A DNA stretch of 64,000 nucleotides from CAVPGP01 sp963718065 (GTDB taxonomy: Bacteria; Actinomycetota; Thermoleophilia; Gaiellales; Gaiellaceae). The stretch is taken from positions 62,001 through 126,000 of the forward strand of contig CAVQYE010000006.1 of assembly GCA_963718065.1 (NCBI GenBank). The letters are read 5' to 3'. Below are positions 34,732 through 44,326 of this stretch, one piece after another. Position numbers and translations under genes: made by a program. How positions within the stretch are numbered: the stretch's first letter is position 1; every line of letters begins with the position of its first letter. Below the pieces are notes generated by a model that was given only the letters and a program-made list of their open reading frames with translations, was not told the DNA's origin and searched no databases.

Positions 34732-34737
34732 TAGGTT
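34732..34737 (+). promoter_or_regulatory. -10 element of FAH-family operon, leaderless type
   Basis: TAGGTT followed by six bases and GTG at 34744. Confidence 0.6.
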
Positions 34738-34743
34738 TGCCCT

Positions 34744-35400
34744 GTGCCCGTTCCGATCGAGCGCCCGGGGAAGATCGTCTGCGTCGGCCTCAACTACCGC
34801 GCCCACATCGCGGAGCAGCGCGAGGAGACGCCCGCGCGGCCCATGCTTTTCGCCAAGTGGCAGACGGCGCTGATCGGCCCCGGCGACGCGATCGTGCTGC
34901 CGCCGATCTCGGCGAAGGTCGACTTCGAGGCGGAGCTCGGTGTCCTGATCGGGCGGGGCGGCAGCGCGATCGCGGTCGACGACGCGCTCGACCACGTCGC
35001 CGGCTATCTCTGCCTGAACGACGTCAGCGCACGCGACCTGCAGCGCGCCGACCGCCAGTACACGCGGGCGAAGTCGCTGGACACGTTCTGCCCCGTCTCG
35101 GCTCCCGTCCCGGCCGCGTCCGTTTCCGACCCGCAGGCGCTCCGCGTCCGCTGCCTGCTCAACGGCCAGGTGATGCAGGACGCGCCGACGCACGACATGA
35201 TCTTCGGCGTGGCCGACCTGATCGCCTTCGCCTCGGAAGCGATCACGCTCGAACCGGGTGACCTGCTCGCGACCGGCACCCCACCCGGCGTCGGCGAGGC
35301 ACGCGACCCGCAGGTGTTCCTCCAGCCCGGCGACGAGGTGACGGTCGAGATCGAGGGCGTCGGCACGCTCACGAACCCGGTGCGGGCGCACGCGGCATGA
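34744..35400 (+). CDS. Fumarylacetoacetate hydrolase family protein
   Basis: 218 residues, the minimal FAH domain. Mg2+-binding acidic residues lie in KVDFEAELGVLIG (D/E-x-E-x-E) and in the block LNDVSARDLQ, and the family end GDLLATGTPPGVG is intact. Members hydrolyse or decarboxylate beta-diketones, oxaloacetate or hydroxymuconate-type compounds. With a GlcD-like oxidase overlapping downstream, a catabolic operon for a small hydroxy or keto acid is inferred. GTG start fixed by TAGGTT-N6-GTG. Its TGA overlaps the next start as ATGA. Confidence 0.9.
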   Translation: MPVPIERPGKIVCVGLNYRAHIAEQREETPARPMLFAKWQTALIGPGDAIVLPPISAKVDFEAELGVLIGRGGSAIAVDDALDHVAGYLCLNDVSARDLQRADRQYTRAKSLDTFCPVSAPVPAASVSDPQALRVRCLLNGQVMQDAPTHDMIFGVADLIAFASEAITLEPGDLLATGTPPGVGEARDPQVFLQPGDEVTVEIEGVGTLTNPVRAHAA

Positions 35401-36744
35401 GCCTCGACCTCGCAGCCATCCCGGCCGACGCCATCGAGCCGACGGGCTCCTATCTCGCCGACCTGATGGGGCGAGGCCTCATGGGCCGGGCGGACGCCGT
35501 CGTCCTGCCGTCGACGACCGAGGAGGTGCGCGCGGTCGTCGAGTGGGCGTACGCGAACGACGTGACGATCACGGCGCGCGGCGGCGGCACGGGGCTCGCA
35601 GGCGGCGCGATCCCGCTCGACGGGGGCATCGTCCTGTCGCTGGAGCGTCTGAACAAGGTCAGGCAGTTCGACCCGCTGCTCTGGCGGATGCACGTCGAGG
35701 CCGGCGTCACGACCGGCGACGTGCAGCGCCTCGCCCGCGAGTCGGGGCTCCGCTTCCCGCCCGATCCCGGGCGCCGCCGAGCTGTCGCAGATCGGCGGCA
35801 ACATCGCCTGCAACGCGGGCGGGCCGCACGCGTTCAAGTACGGCGTCACCTCGAACTGGGTCACCGGCATCGAGGCCGTCGTGCCGCCCGGCGAGGTGAT
35901 CTCCGTCGGCGGCCCGATCCGCAAGGACGTCGCCGGCTACGACCTCAAGTCGCTCCTGATCGGCTCGGAAGGAACGCTGGGGATCGTCACCGCCGCCTGG
36001 CTGAAGCTGACGCCCGCGCCCGAGCTGGAGCTGCCGGTCGTCGGCTTCTACCGGACGAGCCGCGACGGGATCGCGGCGATCGAGCGGATCCTCGGCTCCG
36101 GGATCCTGCCGGCGGCGATCGAGTACCTCGACGGCGTCACGCTCTCGTTCGCGGGCGGCTCGTTTCCGTTCGGGATACCGGAGGGCGCAGCGTTCATGGT
36201 CATCTCCGAGGCCGACGGCGCCGCCGACGAGGCGCGGCGCGTCCAGCGCGAGTTGCAGGAGGCGCTCGCCGAGGAGGCGCTCGCGGTGCACGCGCCGGAG
36301 GAGCCGAGCGACGTCACGGAGCTCTGGCGCTGGCGCAGCGGCGTCGGGTTCGCGATCATCGCCCAGCGCGGCGGCGCGTACTCGGAGGACATCGCAGTCC
36401 CACTCGACCGGCTCGACGAGGTCGCCGAGGAGACGCTCGCGATCGCCTCGCGCTACGACGTGATCGGCCTCTCGTTCGGCCACGCGGGCGACGGCAACAT
36501 CCACTCGACGTTTCTCTTCTCGCACGACGACCCCGACGAGGAGAGGCGCGCCGACGCGGCGTGCCACGAGCTCTTCGATCTCGCAATCAGGCTCGGCGGC
36601 ACCGTCTCCGGCGAGCACGGGGTCGGATGGCTGAAGCGCGGCCAGATCGAGCGCCAGTGGGGCCCGGCCGCCTACGAGCTACACCGGCGCGTCAAGCAGG
36701 CGTTCGACCCGAAGAACCTGTTGAACCCCGGCAAGAAGATCTGA
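35397..36744 (+). CDS. GlcD-like FAD-linked oxidase, glycolate/D-lactate dehydrogenase type (one frame break)
   Basis: VAO/PCMH-fold flavoprotein of about 448 residues. The FAD-binding part has ITARGGGTGLAGGA near residue 60 and GGNIACNAGGPHAFKYG near residue 127. The catalytic-domain part has SFGHAGDGNIHSTFLF and ends with the family signature KQAFDPKNLLNPGKKI. The frame changes once near 35773 (extra C in GGG-C-GCC), and the span is 3n+1. The enzyme probably oxidises an alpha-hydroxy acid to the keto acid. No GlcE/GlcF subunits follow, so it resembles the single-subunit D-lactate dehydrogenase type. Confidence 0.87.
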
Positions 36745-36745
36745 C

Positions 36746-37099
36746 GTGGACCCGCGCGAGGCGGCTCGGCGGTGGCTCGACGTCTGGACCCGCGGCTGGT
36801 CGGCGCACGATCCCGAGCCGATCGTTCAGCTGTACGCACCCAACGCGCACTTCCTCTCGGCGCCGTTCCGTGATCCCCAGCCGCCGGGGGACTACATCCG
36901 GCGCGTGCTCGGCGAGGAGGAGAGCGTCGTCTTCGAGTTCGGCGAGCCGCTCGTGGACGGCGACCGCGCGGCGTTCGAGTACCACGCGCGCACGCGGCTG
37001 AAGGACGGCGGCGAGGAGGAGTTCACAGGCGTCTCACTCGTCCGGTTCGGGCCGGACGGGCTCGTCGTCGAGCAGCGGGACATCTGGACCGCGCGCTGA
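36746..37099 (+). CDS. SnoaL/NTF2-like protein
   Basis: 117-residue NTF2-like cone-fold protein: helix ARRWLDVWTRGWSAHDPEPIV, then strand LYAPNAHFLSAPF and a C-terminal sheet ending LVVEQRDIWTAR. Such proteins are small isomerases, hydratases or ligand-binding domains. The catalytic residues are not distinctive here. GTG 36746 starts one base after the oxidase stop, so it is the third gene of the operon. It converges with the Gfo/Idh gene, whose stop is 3 bp away. Confidence 0.7.
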   Translation: MDPREAARRWLDVWTRGWSAHDPEPIVQLYAPNAHFLSAPFRDPQPPGDYIRRVLGEEESVVFEFGEPLVDGDRAAFEYHARTRLKDGGEEEFTGVSLVRFGPDGLVVEQRDIWTAR

Positions 37100-37102
37100 G
37101 CG

Positions 37103-38065
37103 TTACGGGGTGAGCGAGATCGCGTGGTGCGTCTCGGCGGAGCGCAGCAACGCGTCGAGCGTGCGCGCCTGGCCGAGCGCGTCGTCGCGGCCGAGGAGCG
37201 GGTCGGCCTCGCCGCGAATCGCAGCGCAGAGGTTCTCCAGCTCGAGCCGGTAGGAGCTCGTCGGCTCCATGGGCTCCTCGCGGCCGTTGACGACGAGCAT
37301 CGGCTTGCGCGCGTGCCACGGGTCGGCGGTGAAGATCGTGCCCAGCGTGCCGATCGCCTCGAGGCCCATGTGCTCGGCGCGGAAGCCGCAGGTGAACTCG
37401 GCCGTCACGTCGCCGAAGCGCAGGACGGCGGTGAATACCTCGTCGACGCCGCCACGGCGACGCACCGCCTCGCCGTGGACGCGGTCCGGCTCGCCGCCTG
37501 CGAGCAGGCGCACGCCCGAGACGCAGTAGCAGCCGACGTCGAGCAGCGAGCCGCCGCCGAGCTCCGGCACGAGCCGGATGTCCTCCGCCCAGGTGAGCGC
37601 GAACGAGAACGTCGCGCGAATCGTCAAGAGTTCGCCGATCTCCGGCAGCAACTCGATGAAGCGCCCCGTCTGCGGATTGTGCCGCCACATGAAGCCCTCC
37701 ATCAGCACGAGGCCCGCCCGCTCGGCCGCGCCGAACGCCTCCTCGACCTCGTGCGGCCGCCGCGTGTACGACTTCTCGACCAGCACATGCTTGCCGGCGT
37801 GCAGCGCCCGCATCGTCCACTCGTGGTGGAGCGAGTTCGGCAGCGAGATGTAGACGGCGTCGACGTCCGGATCCGCGAGCAGTTCCTCGTACGAGCCGTG
37901 CGCGCGCTCGATGCCCTTCTCGCGCGCGTACTCCTCTGCTCGGCTCGTGTCCCGCGACGCGACGGCGACGATCTCGTAGCCCTTCCCCTCGCCCCGCGTC
38001 GACAGCAGGTGCCGGTTGATGTTGCCGGTGCTGAGCAGCCCGAAGCGGACGTCGTGCTCTGTCAA
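37103..38065 (-). CDS. Gfo/Idh/MocA-family NAD(P)-dependent sugar dehydrogenase
   Basis: 320 residues. Rossmann start VRFGLLSTGNINRHLL (G-x-x-x-x-G-N/A variant), then the NAD-binding SLPNSLHHEWTMRALHAGKHVLVEKSYTR with the EKP-like motif as VEKSY (Lys kept as catalytic base), and the C-terminal dimerisation domain. Last gene of the xylose-locus run on the minus strand, its TTG start overlaps the xylB stop as TTGA with a GGAGGAG SD. A D-xylose dehydrogenase or related pentose oxidoreductase activity is likely from context but is not proven by motif. Confidence 0.85.
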   Translation of the reverse strand: MTEHDVRFGLLSTGNINRHLLSTRGEGKGYEIVAVASRDTSRAEEYAREKGIERAHGSYEELLADPDVDAVYISLPNSLHHEWTMRALHAGKHVLVEKSYTRRPHEVEEAFGAAERAGLVLMEGFMWRHNPQTGRFIELLPEIGELLTIRATFSFALTWAEDIRLVPELGGGSLLDVGCYCVSGVRLLAGGEPDRVHGEAVRRRGGVDEVFTAVLRFGDVTAEFTCGFRAEHMGLEAIGTLGTIFTADPWHARKPMLVVNGREEPMEPTSSYRLELENLCAAIRGEADPLLGRDDALGQARTLDALLRSAETHHAISLTP

Positions 38066-39513
38066 TGCTCCTCCAGTGGCTCGAGTTGGGGGTAGAGCAG
38101 GCGAAAGCGAGCGTACTGCTCGTCGTAGGCCGCGCGCCATTCCTCGTTCGGCTCGATCCGCTCGCTGACTCGCACGCACGCGGCAACCGCCTCGGCGGGA
38201 TCGGCCCAGACGCCGGCGGCGACACCGCCGAGGAGCGCCGCCCCGTACGCCGACCCCTCCTCGACCGCGGTCAGCTCCAGCGGCAGGTCGAGCACGGACG
38301 CCACGATCCTCGAGCCACAGCTCGCTGCGCGCGCCGCCGCCGGAGACGCGCCCGACCTCGGCCTGGACGCCGAGCCCGCGCAGAGCTCGAGCGAGTCGCG
38401 CAGCCCGAACGCGACGCCCTCGAGCACCGCCCGGACGAGCGCGCCGCGGTCGTGGCGGACGCTGAGGCCGACGAAGGCGCCGCGCGCGTCCGGGTCGGCA
38501 TGCGGCGTCCGCTCGCCCGCGAGGTACGGCGCGAAGAGCAGCCCCTCGGCACCCGGCGGCCAGCGGCGCGGCCTCGCGCGACCAGCTCGTCGTAGCTCTC
38601 GCCGACGACGTCGCGCAGCCAGCGGAGCGACCCGGCGGCCGAGAGCATCACGCCCATCGCATGCCATGCGTCGGGCACCGCGTGGCAGAAGACGTGGACG
38701 CGAGCCTCGGCGTCGGCGGCGAACGCGTCGAGCGCGGCGAAGACGACACCCGACGTGCCGAGCACGACCGACACCGGCCCGGGGCGGTCGACGCCGACGC
38801 CGAGCGCGGCGGCACGCCTGGTCGCCGGCACCCGCGGCGACCGGTACGCCGTTCGACTCGCCGGACACCTCGGGCGACTCGAGCGCGCGCGGCAGCCACG
38901 GCGCTCGGAAGCTCGAGCGCGTCGAGCACCTCGTCCGACTCCAGCGGCGGCGCGCGACGTCGAAGAGCAGCGTCCCGGACGCGTCGGCGACGTCGGTCGC
39001 GTGCTCGCCGCGTCAGCCGCAGCCGGACGTAGTCCTTCGGCAGCAGCACATCCGGCGATCTGCGCGTAGACGTCCGGCTCGTGGCGCGGAGCCAGAGCAG
39101 CTTCGGCGCCGTGAAGCCGGTCAGCGCGCGGTTGCCGGTCAGCCGCGACGAGCCGCTCGAGCCCGATGCGCTCCTCGATCTCGCGCGCACTCCTCCGCCG
39201 GTGCGCTGGTCGTTCCAGAGGATCGCGGGACGCAGCGGCCGGTCGTCCGCGTCGAGGGCGACGAGGCCGTGCATCTGGCCCGAGAGGCCGAGCCCGGCCG
39301 GCTCGACGTCCAGGGCAGCGAGCGCCTCGGCCGCCGCGCGGACCCAGTCGTCGGGATCCTGCTCGGCCCAGCCCGGCTGCGGCGTCGAGAGCTCGTAGCC
39401 GCTCTCGGCCCGGGCGACGATCTCGCCGTCCGTGCCGATCGCGAGCGCCTTCACACCGGTGGTGCCGACGTCGAGGCCGACGAGCGCAGCGCCGCGGCGA
39501 GGGAGGAGCTCAC
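38062..39513 (-). CDS. xylB: Xylulokinase, heavily frame-broken
   Basis: FGGY-family carbohydrate kinase of about 480 residues, phosphorylating D-xylulose. The N terminus has VGLDVGTTGVKALAIG and LSGQMHGLVALD (the xylulokinase M-H-G region). Later blocks are VLLPKDYVRLRLT, SVVLGTSGVVFAAL, GLLFAPYLAGERTPHADP and VLEGVAFGLRDSLEL. These pieces lie in all three frames, with repeated changes between 38300 and 39520. Groups of three insertions restore the starting frame (for example 39145-39205). Every break reads as extra bases. The conserved order argues for sequence error, but as given the gene is unreadable. GTG start overlaps the aldo/keto reductase stop (GTGA). Confidence 0.8.
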
Positions 39514-40226
39514 GCGGCCTCCATGTTCTCCTCGAGGTGCTCGAGCTTCGAGGTGCCGGGGATCGGGAGGATCGCCGGCGAATGGTCGAGCAGCCAGCGG
39601 ATCGCCTGCTTTGCCGACATGCCGGCTCCGAGCGGGCCCCAGGGCAGGAAGGCGATCCCGCCTTGCTCGGCGATCCGCAGGACGTCCTCCGAGGCCCGGT
39701 TGTCGGGGCTGTACTGGTTCTGCACCGAGACGATCTCGGCGACCGACTGCGCACGGCGAAGCTCGGTGACCGAGACGTTCGACAGCCCGAGCAGGCGCAG
39801 CTTCCCTTCCCGCTGCAGGTCGGCCAGCGCGCCGACCGACTCCTCGATCGGCACGTTCTCGTCGACCCGGTGCAGCTGGTAGAGGTCGATCCGCTCCAGC
39901 CGCAGGCGCTCGAGGCTGGCGTCGACCGCGGCGCGCAGGTGCTCGGGTCGCCCGTCGCGCGGGAACGAGCTGGAGCCGTCGTTGACGAGCCCGCCCTTCG
40001 TCCCGATCACGAGCCCGTCGGGGTACGGGTGCAGCGCCTCGGCGATCCGGAGCTCGCTCTCGTACGGCCCGTAGGCGTCGGCCGTGTCGATGAAGTCGAC
40101 GCCAAGCTCCACCGCGCGGCGCAGGATCGCATGCGCCTCGTCGCGCGGGATCTGCGTGATCCGCATCGCTCCGAAGCCGAGCCGGTTCACCTCGAGCTCG
40201 CCGCCGAGCCGGAGCGTGTCGCTCAA
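39510..40226 (-). CDS. Aldo/keto reductase
   Basis: 238 residues, a short member of the AKR superfamily (usual length 270-330). The catalytic tetrad is present: Asp and Tyr in DTADAYGPYESE, Lys in VIGTKGG, His in LYQLHRVD. The NADPH-binding end PIPGTSKLEHLEEN is intact. It probably reduces an aldose or ketose such as xylose, or detoxifies aldehydes from sugar catabolism. TTG start overlaps the HAD gene stop as TTGA, and its own stop overlaps xylB as GTGA. It is embedded in the xylose operon. Confidence 0.88.
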   Translation of the reverse strand: MSDTLRLGGELEVNRLGFGAMRITQIPRDEAHAILRRAVELGVDFIDTADAYGPYESELRIAEALHPYPDGLVIGTKGGLVNDGSSSFPRDGRPEHLRAAVDASLERLRLERIDLYQLHRVDENVPIEESVGALADLQREGKLRLLGLSNVSVTELRRAQSVAEIVSVQNQYSPDNRASEDVLRIAEQGGIAFLPWGPLGAGMSAKQAIRWLLDHSPAILPIPGTSKLEHLEENMEAA

Positions 40227-40885
40227 GGCAGAACGCCGAGCTCGTCGAGCGACTGGCGCAGCTCCTCGGCGTCGCGGTAGACGAGGAACGCCCCCGCCCG
40301 GATCAGCTCGTCCTCGCCGTAGCCGCCGGACATGACCCCGACGCTGAGCATCTTCGCCCGGCGCGCGGCGAGGAGATCCCAGACGGCGTCGCCGACGACG
40401 TAGCACTCGTCGGGTGCGGAGCCCAGGCGACGGGCGCACTCGACGAACAGATCCGGCTCCGGCTTGGCGCGCAGCACGTCGCCGCGTTCGACGACGACGG
40501 TCTCGTCGCCGACGCCGAGCGCCTCGAGCGACCGGTCGATCTCGGGACGCCGGCCCGAGGTCGCGATGCCGTGCGTGACGCCGTGCTCGCGCAGGTCCCG
40601 CAGCAGGTCGACGGCGCCGGGCAGCGGCCGCCGTTCGGGGAGCAGCTCGCGAAAGAGCTCGCCGTGCCGCGTCTGGATCGCCTCCGTCTCGGCCTCGTCG
40701 AGCGGCCGCCCCACCTCCCGCGCGACGGCCCGCGCGAAGAGCCCGCCGCTCATCCCGATCCGCCGGTGGATGCGCCAGCCGTCGATCGGCATCCCTGCCT
40801 CGTCGAGCGCCCGCTGCCACGCGAAGACGTGCGCGTAGACCGTGTCGACGAGCGTCCCGTCGAGGTCGAAGATCAGCGTGTTCAG
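40223..40885 (-). CDS. HAD-family sugar-phosphate phosphatase/phosphoglucomutase-like
   Basis: 220 residues. Motif I is FDLDGTLVDT (nucleophile and acid/base aspartates), motif II ATSGRR, motif III lysine in RAKPEPDLFVE, and motif IV VGDAVWDLLAAR. The cap is of the alpha-helical C1 type as in phosphoglycolate phosphatase and beta-phosphoglucomutase. No ATG, GTG or TTG occurs in frame near motif I. The most likely start is CTG at 40885, which overlaps the VOC gene stop as CTGA, consistent with the NTGA junctions elsewhere in this operon. Confidence 0.85.
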   Translation of the reverse strand: MNTLIFDLDGTLVDTVYAHVFAWQRALDEAGMPIDGWRIHRRIGMSGGLFARAVAREVGRPLDEAETEAIQTRHGELFRELLPERRPLPGAVDLLRDLREHGVTHGIATSGRRPEIDRSLEALGVGDETVVVERGDVLRAKPEPDLFVECARRLGSAPDECYVVGDAVWDLLAARRAKMLSVGVMSGGYGEDELIRAGAFLVYRDAEELRQSLDELGVLP

Positions 40886-41253
40886 CCGGACTCCATCCGC
40901 GTCAGCTCGACGAGGTTCCCGAACGGGTCGCGGCAGAAGAAGCGCGGCCGGCCGACGATCGGCGTCGCGTCGCTCGTCTCGGTGCCGCTGCTCTCGATGC
41001 TTGCCCGCAGCGCGTCGAGATCGCCGCCTTCGACCTCGAGGCAGAAGTGCCGCGCGTCGTCCGCAGGCTCGCCGACCTGCATCAGGTGCAACTCCAGGTC
41101 GCCGCCGACGCGGAACCACACGAGCTCGGCCGGGTCGAGGTGCGGCGGCACGTCGCGCCGCTCCAGGCCGAGGAGCTCGCCGTAGAACTCGATCGCCTGT
41201 GCGCGCGCCTCGTCGCCCGTCGGGATCACGATCGAGACGTGCTGCAGTCGCAT
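40882..41253 (-). CDS. VOC (glyoxalase/bleomycin-resistance fold) protein
   Basis: 123 residues, two beta-alpha-beta-beta-beta modules. Metal-ligand candidates are His in MRLQHVSIVIP, Glu/His in LELHLMQVG, His in DDARHFCLEVEG and Glu in DPFGNLVELTRM. It is a small metal-dependent lyase, isomerase or dioxygenase of unknown substrate. It lies four bases after the stop of the xylose-isomerase-like gene, within the xylose operon. A sugar epimerase or methylglyoxal detoxification role is possible. Confidence 0.8.
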   Translation of the reverse strand: MRLQHVSIVIPTGDEARAQAIEFYGELLGLERRDVPPHLDPAELVWFRVGGDLELHLMQVGEPADDARHFCLEVEGGDLDALRASIESSGTETSDATPIVGRPRFFCRDPFGNLVELTRMESG

Positions 41254-41257
41254 CGCC

Positions 41258-42256
41258 CTAGGCGCCCAGCGCGGCGTACACGAGCTCGTACGCGGCCACA
41301 GCGTCCTTCTCGGACTGGGCTTCGCGCAGCGCCGCCCCGTCGATCTTCGCCGCCACCGAGTCGATGAAGTCCCACTGCAGGATGGACCGCCGCACCGCGC
41401 CGACGGCGTCCTCGGTGTACGGGTAGAGATCGAAGCCGAGCCGCTCGCCGTGCTCGCCGTAGCCGGCGCGGCGCAGCTCGACCGCCAGCTCGATCGTCTC
41501 CATGAACGCCGTCGCACCGACCATGTTGTCGTCGTCGAAGGTCCCCCAGCCCGAGTTCGCGTGCTGGTGGCCGAGCAGGCCGTCGGCGGCGAGGAGCGCG
41601 GCGTACTCGGCGAGGTTCTCGCCGTTCATGATCAGGTGCTGCCAGTCCATGTTGACCTTGATGTTGTCGACGCCGCGGACGCGCAACGTGTGGATCACGT
41701 GCAGCGTCATGCCGATGTTGCGCATGAAGATCTTCATCGCCGGCTCGGAGTTCTTGTGCTCGAGGAAGACGGTCACGCCCTTCTCCTTCGCGTGCACCGC
41801 CGCCTCGCCGACGCCGTCGATGAACCGTGCCCACGACTCCTTGTACGGCGTCTGGAACGGATAGTTGTAGCCCTCGATCCCCGGCCAGATGATCATCTGG
41901 GCCCCGACCTCGGCTGCCAGGTCGATGGCCTCGAAGGTGAGGCGCAAAGCCTCGGCGCGCGTGGCGTCGTCGGGTGACGAGAAGCCGCCCTTCGCGAAGC
42001 GCGGATCGAGGTGCAGGCCGCTTGCGATCGCGTAGAGGCCGTGCCCGTCGAGGGCCTCGACGACCTCGTCGAGATTCTCGCGCGAGAGCTCCTGCGGGTA
42101 GTGGAACTCGTAGTCGTCCATCAGGTCGCCGAGCCCCTCGACAGCGGTGCGCACCTTCGCAGCGGTCGGCGCGCCTGCGAGCTCCGGCTTGTAGCCGCCG
42201 GGGTTGAAGCGCGTCGCCATGGCCCCGAAGGCCCAGATGCCGAGTGAGGTCTTCAT
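41258..42256 (-). CDS. Xylose-isomerase-like TIM-barrel sugar isomerase
   Basis: 332 residues, shorter than classical xylose isomerase (about 390), but with the same order of active-site segments: FLEHKNSEPAM (metal-binding Glu), VNMDWQHLIMNGE, the His/Asp-rich LLGHQHANSGWGTFDDDN, and LGFDLYPYTED. It belongs to the xylose isomerase-like TIM-barrel superfamily and, from context between XylH and xylulokinase, should convert D-xylose to D-xylulose or act on a related pentose. ATG 42256 lies five bases after the permease stop. Confidence 0.8.
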   Translation of the reverse strand: MKTSLGIWAFGAMATRFNPGGYKPELAGAPTAAKVRTAVEGLGDLMDDYEFHYPQELSRENLDEVVEALDGHGLYAIASGLHLDPRFAKGGFSSPDDATRAEALRLTFEAIDLAAEVGAQMIIWPGIEGYNYPFQTPYKESWARFIDGVGEAAVHAKEKGVTVFLEHKNSEPAMKIFMRNIGMTLHVIHTLRVRGVDNIKVNMDWQHLIMNGENLAEYAALLAADGLLGHQHANSGWGTFDDDNMVGATAFMETIELAVELRRAGYGEHGERLGFDLYPYTEDAVGAVRRSILQWDFIDSVAAKIDGAALREAQSEKDAVAAYELVYAALGA

Positions 42257-42261
42257 CCCGC

Positions 42262-43491
42262 TCAGCGCCCGGCTCGCGTCTGTCGCCGGCGGAGGACCGT
42301 GTCGAGCGTCACCGCCGCGAGCAGGAAGGCGCCGACGATCATGAACTTCGTCCCCGCGCTCCAGCCGGCGAGGTCGGAGCCGTTCTCGAGCGAGGCGATC
42401 ACCAGCGCGCCGAGAACCGCGGCCTTCACCTCGCCACGGCCACCGAAGAGGCTCGCGCCGCCGATGACCGCGGCCGCGATCGCGTCGAGGAGGAGCGTGC
42501 CGCCACCTGCGTTCAGGTCGACCGAGCGGAGGCGGGCCGCGAGGATCACGCCGCCGACCGCGGCCATGCCGCCCATGATCATGAAGACGACGATCCGGAT
42601 TCGAGCGACGTTGATGCCGGCGCGGCGCGCCGCCTCGGCGTTGCCACCGACGGCATAGACGTGCCGGCCGAAGACGGTGCGCTTGGCGATGAACGTCCAG
42701 AAAACGAGCAGCGCGACGATGAACACGCCCGCAAACGGCAGCCCCTGGTCGGTCGCGCGGTTGCAGGTGACCACGACCGCGACCGTCACGGCGGCCACGC
42801 CCGCGATCCTCACCGCGACGAGGACGAGGTTGTCGCTGAAGATCCCGTGCCGCCGCCGGCCGGCCACACCCACGAGAACGACCAGCGCGTAGCCGGCGAT
42901 CGTGGCGAGGCCGAGAATCCACGCCCACTGAGCCGAGAAGTAGTAGTTGGCGACGTTGTTGATGGTGTTGTCCTGGATGACGATCACGCCCTGGATTCCG
43001 ATCACCTTGAGGATCACGCCCTGCCAGAACAGCAAGCCGGCGAGCGTGACGACGAACGACGGCACGCCGATCAGCGCCACGAACGAGCCCTGGAACGCGC
43101 CGATGAGCGCGCAGATCGCGATCGCGATCACGATCGCGATCACACCCTTGATCTGCCAGCTGCCGTCGGGCTGTTGCAGCTCCGCGACGACGACGCCACC
43201 GATCCCGGCGACATAGCCGATCGAGAGGTCGATCTCGCCGAGCAGCAAGACGAAGACGACGCCGATGCCGATCGCGGTAAAGCCCGCCATCTGCACGATG
43301 ATGTTCACGAAGTTCCCTGCGGTCAGGAAGTTGCTGTTGATCTGCGTGAAGACGATCGTGATCAGGATCAGGGCAAAGATCACCGGCAGGCTGCCGACGT
43401 CTCCCGACTTGATCGCGATCCACCGGTCGTGGGCCAGCTCGCGAATGGGGACCGTCCGGGGCGCGGGCTCCGGCACGACGGATGCCGGCAC
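42262..43491 (-). CDS. xylH: Sugar ABC transporter permease, XylH type
   Basis: 409-residue BPD_transp_2-family permease with about ten membrane helices. The conserved cytoplasmic loop, which contacts the ATPase, reads VGGNAEAARRAGINV. The FFGGRGEVKAAVLGALV-like segment near the C terminus is also typical. Length and loop match D-xylose permease XylH. The GTG start at 43491 is chosen because it is five bases after the ATPase stop. An upstream ATA is not a usual start. The nine-gene order from xylF to the Gfo/Idh gene supports a xylose operon. Confidence 0.87.
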   Translation of the reverse strand: MPASVVPEPAPRTVPIRELAHDRWIAIKSGDVGSLPVIFALILITIVFTQINSNFLTAGNFVNIIVQMAGFTAIGIGVVFVLLLGEIDLSIGYVAGIGGVVVAELQQPDGSWQIKGVIAIVIAIAICALIGAFQGSFVALIGVPSFVVTLAGLLFWQGVILKVIGIQGVIVIQDNTINNVANYYFSAQWAWILGLATIAGYALVVLVGVAGRRRHGIFSDNLVLVAVRIAGVAAVTVAVVVTCNRATDQGLPFAGVFIVALLVFWTFIAKRTVFGRHVYAVGGNAEAARRAGINVARIRIVVFMIMGGMAAVGGVILAARLRSVDLNAGGGTLLLDAIAAAVIGGASLFGGRGEVKAAVLGALVIASLENGSDLAGWSAGTKFMIVGAFLLAAVTLDTVLRRRQTRAGR

Positions 43492-43496
43492 GTCGG

Positions 43497-44282
43497 CTAT
43501 TGAGACGCCTCCGGCAGGCCGGCGACCTTCGTGGGCACGCCGGCCGTGATGGCATGCACGACGTCCTGCTGCGTCGTGGTGGCGCGCTCGTACACGCCGG
43601 CGTTCCGCCCCAGCCGCAGGACGGTGATCCGCGTCGCGACCTCGAAGATGTCGTGCAGGTTGTGCGAGATGAGCACGACCCCCAGGCCCTGCTCGGCCAG
43701 GCGGGCCACGAGCTCGAGCACCTGCTGCGTCTGGGCGACGCCCAGGGCCGCGGTCGGCTCGTCGAGGATCACGAGGCGCGAGTTCCACATCACCGCCCGT
43801 GCGACCGCCACCGACTGGCGCTGGCCGCCCGAAAGGCTCGCGACCGGTTGGCGGACCGAGCGGATCGTCGTCACGGCGAGGCTCTTCAGCGTCTCCGAGG
43901 TCTTGGCCTGCATGATCGGCTCGCGCAACCGCAGGACGGCGTCGTGCTCCTCGCGTCCGAGGTACATGTTCTGGACGACGTCGAGGTTGTCACAGAGCGC
44001 GAGATCCTGGTAGACGACTTCGATTCCGAGCCGCCCGGCGTCCTTCGGCCCGTGGATCGACACCCGCTCGCCGTCGAAGAAGATCTCGCCGTCATCGGGC
44101 GCATAGATCCCGGAGATGCACTTGATGAGCGTCGACTTGCCCGCTCCGTTGTCGCCGACGAGGGCCATCACCTCGCCGGAGCGCACCTCGAAGTCGACCT
44201 CCTGCAGCGCCAGGACCGAGGCGAAGCTCTTCGACAAGCCCCGGATCTGGAGGAGAGGAGTCTGGCCGTTGGTCGCGGTCAT
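43497..44282 (-). CDS. xylG: Sugar ABC transporter ATPase, single domain
   Basis: 261 residues with one ATPase domain: Walker A GDNGAGKST, Q-loop VYQDLALCDN, signature LSGGQRQSVAVARA, Walker B LVILDEPTAAL and switch His in VLISHNLHDI. Classical XylG, RbsA and AraG are fused double domains of ~500 residues. Here only one is present, so the transporter must use two copies. It lies downstream of xylF behind a strong hairpin that may set the SBP:ATPase ratio. Confidence 0.88.
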   Translation of the reverse strand: MTATNGQTPLLQIRGLSKSFASVLALQEVDFEVRSGEVMALVGDNGAGKSTLIKCISGIYAPDDGEIFFDGERVSIHGPKDAGRLGIEVVYQDLALCDNLDVVQNMYLGREEHDAVLRLREPIMQAKTSETLKSLAVTTIRSVRQPVASLSGGQRQSVAVARAVMWNSRLVILDEPTAALGVAQTQQVLELVARLAEQGLGVVLISHNLHDIFEVATRITVLRLGRNAGVYERATTTQQDVVHAITAGVPTKVAGLPEASQ

Positions 44283-44326
44283 CGTCGGTCGTCAGTCGTC
44301 TTGGAGTCGAGTGTCGTCGAGTCGAG

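Noticed and set aside
42244..43503. 419-codon plus-strand frame opposite xylH
   Set aside because: Asp/His/Arg-rich complement of hydrophobic codons. The minus strand carries a clear permease.
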